A stretch of 37,673 nucleotides of DNA from Spirochaetales bacterium Spiro_02 (GTDB lineage Bacteria > Spirochaetota > Spirochaetia > Sphaerochaetales > Sphaerochaetaceae). Below are positions 32,991 to 37,673 of this stretch, in pieces. The stretch covers positions 1 through 37,673 of the forward strand of contig LVBD01000047.1 in NCBI GenBank assembly GCA_001604275.1, given 5' to 3'. The notes under the pieces are model-generated. The model was given only the letters and a program-made list of their open reading frames with translations. It was not told where the DNA came from and made no database searches. The position numbers were made by a program, and so were the translations under genes. The first letter of the stretch is position 1. The number at the start of each line of letters is the position of its first letter.

Positions 32991-33002
32991 ATATTGTATA
33001 TT
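32991..33002. promoter_or_regulatory. Probable GntR operator/promoter upstream of gntR
   Basis: ATATTGTATATT lies in an AT-rich stretch 41 bp before the gntR ATG, where TATTAT also reads as a -10 box. A near-identical sequence, ATATTGCATATT, lies upstream of the M20 hydrolase gene. The shared motif suggests that the GntR protein binds both sites. Confidence 0.45.
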
Positions 33003-33042
33003 ATAGCGTAGAGCGTAACAAATCGTAAATTAGGATAATGAC

Positions 33043-33708
33043 ATGCCGATACCGAAGGACAGCCAGCCATTAGTGAGACAATCCGCACAGGAAATGGTAT
33101 ACGATGTGCTGTGCGACTGGATCGTCAGCGGCAAGCTGTTGCCGGGGGAAAAGGTCAACGATATTGAATTGTCGAAGCATTTCGGCGTGAGCAGGACTCC
33201 CGTACGAGAGGCTTTGCAGTTGTTGAAATCCCAGAAACTCATTCAGTTCATCCCCGGAAAGGCTACTGTCGTTGCCGAGGTCGACAAACAAGATATCGAG
33301 AAATGCTATCGGCCGTTGGCGGTAATCCAAGCATTGGCGGCAGAGCAAGCCTGTCCTCGTTTCACTGAGGAGGAACTGCAGGAATTGGATTCTCAGCTTG
33401 TGTCGTTGATCGATGCTGATGCGCGAGATGATCTGCATGCGGCCATCTCCAGCGACATGGCGTTTCATGATCTGATCATGAAAGTCGCGGACAATGAATA
33501 CATGGCCGATTTTTCTCGTTCGATGATTCTGCATATCCAGCGGATCAAATACCACTATTTCTGTGTCGGGATGATGAGAAAGTCTTCGATTGAACAGCAT
33601 GCGAAGATCCTTGATGCGTTTCGGGCCAAGGACGGAGTTCTCGCTGCTTCTCTGATGCGTGATCATTGGCTGTTTGTCATGGATCGATGTCTGACCGAGA
33701 TCATGTAG
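33043..33708 (+). CDS. GntR-family regulator with FCD domain
   Basis: This 221-residue transcription factor has the N-terminal winged helix of the GntR family, with LSKHFGVSRTPVREALQLL as the recognition region, and a C-terminal helical FCD domain (about residues 85-221) that binds a small carboxylate. The FCD metal-binding His residues appear in MAFHDLIM and IEQHAKIL. It probably senses a metabolite of the following M20/AGCS genes, which share an operator-like motif with its own upstream region. The ATG at 33043 is preceded by TAGGATAA. It is transcribed on its own and ends with a terminator at 33742-33767. Confidence 0.9.
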   Translation: MPIPKDSQPLVRQSAQEMVYDVLCDWIVSGKLLPGEKVNDIELSKHFGVSRTPVREALQLLKSQKLIQFIPGKATVVAEVDKQDIEKCYRPLAVIQALAAEQACPRFTEEELQELDSQLVSLIDADARDDLHAAISSDMAFHDLIMKVADNEYMADFSRSMILHIQRIKYHYFCVGMMRKSSIEQHAKILDAFRAKDGVLAASLMRDHWLFVMDRCLTEIM

Positions 33709-33741
33709 GCTTATCACTCCATTACGTATCGATCCGGCCGT

Positions 33742-33767
33742 CGTCTTTCCCCTGAAAGACGGTTTTT
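33742..33767 (+). terminator. Rho-independent terminator after gntR
   Basis: CGTCTTTC (33742-33749) and GAAAGACG (33754-33761) form an 8-bp perfect stem with a 4-nt loop, followed by G and five T (33763-33767). Confidence 0.82.
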
Positions 33768-33860
33768 GATGTACAGACATCTAAATATGTTGCAATAAGT
33801 TGCAAAAAAAACTCTTGACAATTCGGAAGATGGATGACAGCATGTAGTAACTGAAATATG

Positions 33861-33885
33861 TAATATATTGCATATTGCATATTAC
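33861..33885. promoter_or_regulatory. AT-rich operator-like palindrome upstream of the M20 gene
   Basis: The segment has arms TAATAT and ATATTA around the repeated ATTGCAT unit and contains ATATTGCATATT (33865-33876), the motif shared with the gntR upstream region. Another palindrome, TTGCAATAAGTTGCAA (33789-33804), lies 60 bp upstream, followed by TTGACA (33815-33820), which could be the -35 box. I could not place a convincing -10 box. The sites lie close to the ATG and fit repression by GntR. Confidence 0.45.
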
Positions 33886-33921
33886 TGCGTGAAAACACGA
33901 ACAGCTTATGCCGGAGGAAGT

Positions 33922-35097
33922 ATGTCGAGAGAGTCGGAACTGATTTCGTTGTGTCAGGATCTGGTCAGGATTCAAAGTCTGTCTGGTCAGGAGCAGAATG
34001 TGGCTCGCTTTATTGAGAAGACGATGAAACAGCTTGGCTTCGATGAAGTATCCATTGATGCGTTCGGGAGCGTGCTCGGCGTGCTCCATGGAAAACGGAG
34101 CGGCAAATCGATCCTGTTCGATGGGCATATCGACACCGTCGATGTCTCGGACGAGACGAAATGGTCGCACCCACCTTTCGGCGCCGAAATAGTGGATGGA
34201 AAGATCTATGGTAGGGGAACGTCGGACATGAAAGGTAGCGATGCCGCTATGATTCTTGCCTCGGCTTGGTTCGCCCATGATACCGGACGTGATTTCGCAG
34301 GCGACATATATGTGTCCTGTACCGTGCACGAAGAATGTTTCGAAGGAGTTTCTTCACGTGAAATCACCAAGCGTGTCGTTCCCGATTTCGTCATCATAGG
34401 AGAAGCGACGACAACGACGCTGAAGATCGGACAGCGGGGACGAGCGGAGATCGCCGTGGAGACCGAGGGAAAGTCGTGCCATTCATCGAATCCTGAAAAA
34501 GGGGTGAACGCCGTGTATCACATGCTCGAAGTGATCGAAGCGATCCGGAAGCTGCCGCAGAATGAGCATCCTCTTCTCGGAAAGGGGATTCTGGAGCTGA
34601 CCGATATCATTTCATTCCCATATCCGGGCGCATCTGTCGTCCCCGAACGATGCAAGGTCACGTTCGATCGGCGGACTTTAGTCGGAGAAACGCCGGAATC
34701 TGTATTGGCACCGATCCGTCATGCGATCGACGATGTGAAGAAACGGATTCCCGGCCTCAAGGCCAGAGCCTATATCTCGCAAGGCAGTGAGAAATGCTGG
34801 ACGGGAGAAACCATCGCCGCGCAAAGGTTCTTCCCCGCTTGGGTGATCGATGAGGATGCCCCGTTGGTGACGAAGGCGCTGGAAGGGTTGCGGTCGGTAG
34901 GCATCGACGCTCCGTTGTCGCACTTCGCATTCTGTACCAACGGGAGCCATTTCTGCGGTGAAAGAGGAATCCCCACGATCGGATTCGGGCCGTCCAGGGA
35001 GGATCTGGCGCACGTCGTTGACGAATATATCGAAATCGATCAACTGGTCAAGGCGCAGAAAGGTTTCTACGGAATTCTCGGAAAACTCATGAAATAG
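33922..35097 (+). CDS. M20-family metallohydrolase (YgeY-like)
   Basis: This 391-residue zinc hydrolase removes or cleaves amide-linked groups from amino acids or peptides. The metal ligands are His69 and Asp71 in FDGHIDTVD, Asp102 in GRGTSDMKG, the Glu137-Glu138 pair in TVHEECFEG, and a C-terminal His in NGSHFCGERG. The sequence resembles the YgeY group of hydrolases more than classical ArgE or DapE. GGAGG precedes the ATG at 33922. It is followed 32 bp later by an alanine/Na symporter, and the GntR regulator lies upstream. The two genes probably import and hydrolyse an amino acid derivative. The substrate is unknown. Confidence 0.85.
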   Translation: MSRESELISLCQDLVRIQSLSGQEQNVARFIEKTMKQLGFDEVSIDAFGSVLGVLHGKRSGKSILFDGHIDTVDVSDETKWSHPPFGAEIVDGKIYGRGTSDMKGSDAAMILASAWFAHDTGRDFAGDIYVSCTVHEECFEGVSSREITKRVVPDFVIIGEATTTTLKIGQRGRAEIAVETEGKSCHSSNPEKGVNAVYHMLEVIEAIRKLPQNEHPLLGKGILELTDIISFPYPGASVVPERCKVTFDRRTLVGETPESVLAPIRHAIDDVKKRIPGLKARAYISQGSEKCWTGETIAAQRFFPAWVIDEDAPLVTKALEGLRSVGIDAPLSHFAFCTNGSHFCGERGIPTIGFGPSREDLAHVVDEYIEIDQLVKAQKGFYGILGKLMK

Positions 35098-35129
35098 TTT
35101 TTTGCGACGTATCGTACAAAGGAGGAAGC

Positions 35130-36536
35130 ATGGAACAGTTCTTGTCGAAGTTCGCCTCGTTTCTCTGGGGCGCTCCTGTACTTGTGCTCTTGTTCATCGT
35201 TGGCTTGATATATGCCATTCGGACACATTTTTTTCAGTTCCGCAAATTCGGGTACATCCTGAAGAATACCGGGGGTGAGATTTTCAAGAAAGGGAGTGTG
35301 AAGGGAGAGGGAACATTGACTCCGTTGCAGGCGGTTTCCACAGCGCTTTCCGGATGTGTCGGGACGGGAAATATCGCCGGTGTCGCTACTGCGATATTCA
35401 TCGGAGGCCCCGGGGCTGTCTTCTGGATGTGGGTCATCTCTCTGTTTGGCATGCTGACCAAGTGCGTCGAAGTGACGCTTGCTCAGTATTATCGGATCCA
35501 AGGGGAGGACGGAATCTATTATGGTGGACCGATGTACTATATCGAGCGAGGGCTCGGAAAGCGATGGAAGCCACTTGCTGTGATCTTTGCCGTCACTATC
35601 GTGATCGGAGGATTGGGAACCGCCGCCTTTGTCCAGCCGTATGCGATATCAAGCGCACTGCATTCCGCCTACAATGTTCCAACATGGGGCACAGTGAGCA
35701 TCGCAGCGCTTTGCTGCGGTCTCGTTCTGATCGGCGGTGTCAAGAGCATCGGAAAGTTCTGTGAAAAAATGACTCCGATCATGTGCGTGATATACGTACT
35801 TGGCGCTTTAGGCGTTCTGATCGTCAACTTCCGAAACATTCCCACCGCTTTCGCGATGATCTTCACCTATGCGTTCAAGCCGTTCGCGGCGGTGGGGGGC
35901 ATGGCGGGAGGCACGATGGCGCTCGCTATGAGTCAGGGAGCCGCCAGGGGGACGTTCTCCAACGAGGCTGGATGCGGCACATCGCCGATCACTCATGCTA
36001 CGGCCATCACTCCGCATCCGTTCAAAGAGGGAATGTATGGTTCGTTCGAAGTATTCATCGATACGTTGGTCGTCTGCACGATGACCGCTTTGGTCATCCT
36101 GTCCAGTGGAACCGACATCTGGCAGAGTGGGCTGAAGGATGTTCCGTTGACGATGGCTGCATTCGCGAGCGTTTATGGAAGAGGCGGGAATTTCCTCGTC
36201 ACTCTTGGAATCGTGCTGTTCGCATTCTCCACGATGGTCGGATGGGAAGTGAACTATGAGTCGGCGTTCTTCTATATTTTCCCAAAAAAGACGAAGACCG
36301 CGAAGATACTTTTGCGTCTGGTATGGCTGATTCCCGCATTCCTTTCTCTAGGGAGGACTCCGGAGATCGTCTGGACGGTCGTTGATATTTCTTCCGGGTT
36401 GTGGTGCATTCCGAATGCCATTGCCTTGATTTTCCTGATCAGAATTTTCATGATGGTCTATGAGGATTTCGAGCGGAAGTATATCCTCAAGACCCAGGAT
36501 CCGTCGGAACCTCTAGCTGTGGTCTGCAAGAAGTGA
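35130..36536 (+). CDS. Alanine/glycine:cation symporter (AGCS)
   Basis: This 468-residue transporter of the AGCS family imports alanine or glycine, usually with sodium. The family motifs TALSGCVGTGNIAGVATAI and SNEAGCGTSPITHA are evident, along with about eleven membrane helices. Length is typical. AGGAGG precedes the ATG by six bases. It lies 32 bp after the M20 hydrolase gene with no terminator between, so they form an operon. If the symporter brings in an acylated or modified amino acid, the hydrolase would release the free amino acid; this is inference from context. Confidence 0.92.
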   Translation: MEQFLSKFASFLWGAPVLVLLFIVGLIYAIRTHFFQFRKFGYILKNTGGEIFKKGSVKGEGTLTPLQAVSTALSGCVGTGNIAGVATAIFIGGPGAVFWMWVISLFGMLTKCVEVTLAQYYRIQGEDGIYYGGPMYYIERGLGKRWKPLAVIFAVTIVIGGLGTAAFVQPYAISSALHSAYNVPTWGTVSIAALCCGLVLIGGVKSIGKFCEKMTPIMCVIYVLGALGVLIVNFRNIPTAFAMIFTYAFKPFAAVGGMAGGTMALAMSQGAARGTFSNEAGCGTSPITHATAITPHPFKEGMYGSFEVFIDTLVVCTMTALVILSSGTDIWQSGLKDVPLTMAAFASVYGRGGNFLVTLGIVLFAFSTMVGWEVNYESAFFYIFPKKTKTAKILLRLVWLIPAFLSLGRTPEIVWTVVDISSGLWCIPNAIALIFLIRIFMMVYEDFERKYILKTQDPSEPLAVVCKK

Positions 36537-36585
36537 TGTGCCACGGTCCATTGCGGTTCCAGATACTGCACACAGGTGGGTCGGT

Positions 36586-36620
36586 TGACGTCCGGCGCAG
36601 GAATTATCCTCCGGACGTCA
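36586..36620. terminator. Strong hairpin after the alanine symporter
   Basis: TGACGTCCGG (36586-36595) pairs exactly with CCGGACGTCA (36611-36620). Inside, AGGA and TCCT pair around ATTA with a CGC bulge. There is no T-tract after it; it may be a terminator or an operator for the next gene. Confidence 0.5.
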
Positions 36621-36682
36621 GTTGCTGTGCGATAATGGCTTGTCCGATGAGCTGCAGAGTCAGTATGCCGCAAGGAGTATAG

Positions 36683-37207
36683 ATGAAAGATGCGTTCTCA
36701 GAATCATTGGTTTCGAATGCTGCGGAAAGCGAAGCCCGAGAAAAGCTGAAGTTGTATGTTCCGTTGATCGGGCTGTGGGAATTTGATTGGACGGGAAACG
36801 TCGGAGGCAGGGAGATCACAGTTCCCGGGGAATGGATTTTCTCGTGGATTCTGGAAGGCCGCGCTATTCAGGATACGTGGATTTGTCCGGCTCGGAAATT
36901 ACGGAATTCCGGCGACTATCCGCAAGGTGAATATGGTACGACCATCAGAGTCTTTGACGCTGTCCAGAACATGGTCAAGGTGTTTTGGTTCGGCCCTACG
37001 TCTTCGAACTTCAGTTTGTTCGAAGCACGCTGGCAGGACGGGAGAATCGTACAGGACGAAATCTTGGACGGTCATGGCCCTGCAACTCGTCGTGAAAGAT
37101 GGATTTTCCGTGATATCTCTGAAGATTCGTTCGTTTGGGAGTCTTTGAAATCTTCCGATGGCGAGCAGTGGAACGTGACGCAGACGGTATTGGCCAGAAA
37201 AAAGTAA
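36683..37207 (+). CDS. Hypothetical cytosolic protein
   Basis: I do not recognise this 174-residue protein with certainty. It has a helical start (residues 3-22) and then a mostly beta-strand body rich in Trp, for example GLWEFDWTGN, GEWIFSWILEGR, VFWFGPTSSNFS and FVWESLKSSDGEQW. This pattern resembles lipocalin-like or DUF1579-type small barrels, which bind hydrophobic ligands. There is no signal peptide. AAGGAG lies five bases before the ATG. It stands alone between a hairpin and a convergent gene. Confidence 0.72.
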   Translation: MKDAFSESLVSNAAESEAREKLKLYVPLIGLWEFDWTGNVGGREITVPGEWIFSWILEGRAIQDTWICPARKLRNSGDYPQGEYGTTIRVFDAVQNMVKVFWFGPTSSNFSLFEARWQDGRIVQDEILDGHGPATRRERWIFRDISEDSFVWESLKSSDGEQWNVTQTVLARKK

Positions 37208-37241
37208 AGCCGTTTCGCATGATGGTTTCATTACGTGCGAT

Positions 37242-37262
37242 ATCGGAGTCTCATTCTCCGAT
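37242..37262. terminator. Hairpin between the hypothetical gene and the YjbQ-type gene
   Basis: ATCGGAG (37242-37248) and CTCCGAT (37256-37262) form a perfect 7-bp stem with a 7-nt loop. The loop contains most of the stop codon of the convergent gene (37251-37253). No T-tract. Confidence 0.45.
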
Positions 37263-37631
37263 GATCTTGATCAAGGCGTGCTTGTCACGTTTGCCGTCCA
37301 GTTCGTAGTAGAAAATCTGTTCCCATGTGCCGAAGTCCAGTTTGCCATCGGTAATCGCCACGACTACCTCCCGCCCCATGATGGTGCGCTTGAGATGGGC
37401 GTCGGCGTTGTCCTCGTAGCCATTGTGACGGTACTGGGCGTGGGGCTTCTCGGGCGCGAGCTTCTCCAGCCAGACCTCGAAGTCGTGGTGCAGCCCGCTT
37501 TCGTCGTCGTTGATGAACACGCTGGCGGTGATGTTCATCGCGTTGACCAGCACAAGCCCCTCCTTGACGCCGCTGTGCGCGACCGCGTCCTGTACGTCTG
37601 AAGTGATATTGACTTCTATGATTCCCGTCAA
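37251..37631 (-). CDS. YjbQ/UPF0047-family protein, likely N-terminally interrupted
   Basis: This 126-residue protein belongs to the YjbQ (UPF0047, secondary thiamine-phosphate synthase) family. It contains the family core [35 protein letters not shown] and [13 protein letters not shown]. Family members are about 138 residues and have about 12 more at the start. The only start in frame is the TTG at 37629-37631, with a stop (TAA) four codons upstream. The frame open further upstream would join if the five-G run (complement of 37633-37637) had six G, giving a normal N-terminus. The codons are almost all GC-ended, unlike neighbouring genes, so recent transfer is likely. Confidence 0.8.
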   Translation of the reverse strand: MTGIIEVNITSDVQDAVAHSGVKEGLVLVNAMNITASVFINDDESGLHHDFEVWLEKLAPEKPHAQYRHNGYEDNADAHLKRTIMGREVVVAITDGKLDFGTWEQIFYYELDGKRDKHALIKIIGE

Positions 37632-37673
37632 GCCCCCTGATTAAGGAATTTGAATACCCCTAATTCATTTATA

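Overview
The window is about 37.7 kb of compact, moderately GC-rich bacterial DNA, most likely from a spirochaete (Spirochaetota; the exact family cannot be fixed from sequence alone). The pointers are a UMP kinase of the short archaeal/spirochaete type, a eukaryotic-style hexokinase, a very long ribose-phosphate pyrophosphokinase, a Na/Pi-cotransporter with a PhoU-like tail, lipoproteins with relaxed lipoboxes, and a small outer-membrane beta-barrel. I found no rRNA, tRNA, CRISPR array, transposase or phage genes.

Layout. 1-2.8 kb: the end of a frame-interrupted MFS transporter, two tandem 11-bp repeat triplets, a GPH-type sugar symporter and a GNAT acetyltransferase. 2.8-7.6 kb: a membrane diguanylate cyclase, then an XRE-cupin regulator divergent from a threonine-degradation operon (epimerase-type threonine dehydrogenase and 2-amino-3-ketobutyrate CoA ligase). 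The region between them holds a near-consensus promoter covered by two 16-bp palindromes. 7.6-18.4 kb: exonuclease I, a secreted protein, an outer-membrane barrel, hexokinase, a phosphohexomutase, pyridoxal kinase, MTA/SAH nucleosidase, a patatin phospholipase coupled to a small unknown protein, and a PflA-like radical SAM enzyme. 18.4-26.7 kb: a palindromic MITE-like element, UMP kinase, SSB, a cupin, an SDR, a uracil permease, an esterase lipoprotein, thioredoxin, a DMT exporter and a lamin-tail-like lipoprotein. 26.9-32.9 kb: argininosuccinate lyase, the Na/Pi cotransporter, PRPP synthetase and an aspartate-type aminotransferase. 33-37.7 kb: a GntR regulator, an M20 hydrolase and alanine/Na symporter pair, an unknown protein, and a YjbQ-family protein with foreign codon use.

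How the genes work together. Hexokinase and the phosphohexomutase form a convergent sugar-phosphate pair. Kbl, the aminotransferase and the pyridoxal kinase all use or make PLP. UMP kinase, uracil permease and PRPP synthetase serve nucleotide supply. GntR, M20 and AGCS look like a regulated module for peptide or acyl-amino-acid use.

Two genome-style features recur. Several genes have a sigma70-like promoter whose -10 box ends only 6-7 nt before the ATG, with no Shine-Dalgarno sequence, which suggests leaderless mRNAs. Many convergent gene pairs are separated by strong hairpins without a T-tract, some overlapping a stop codon.
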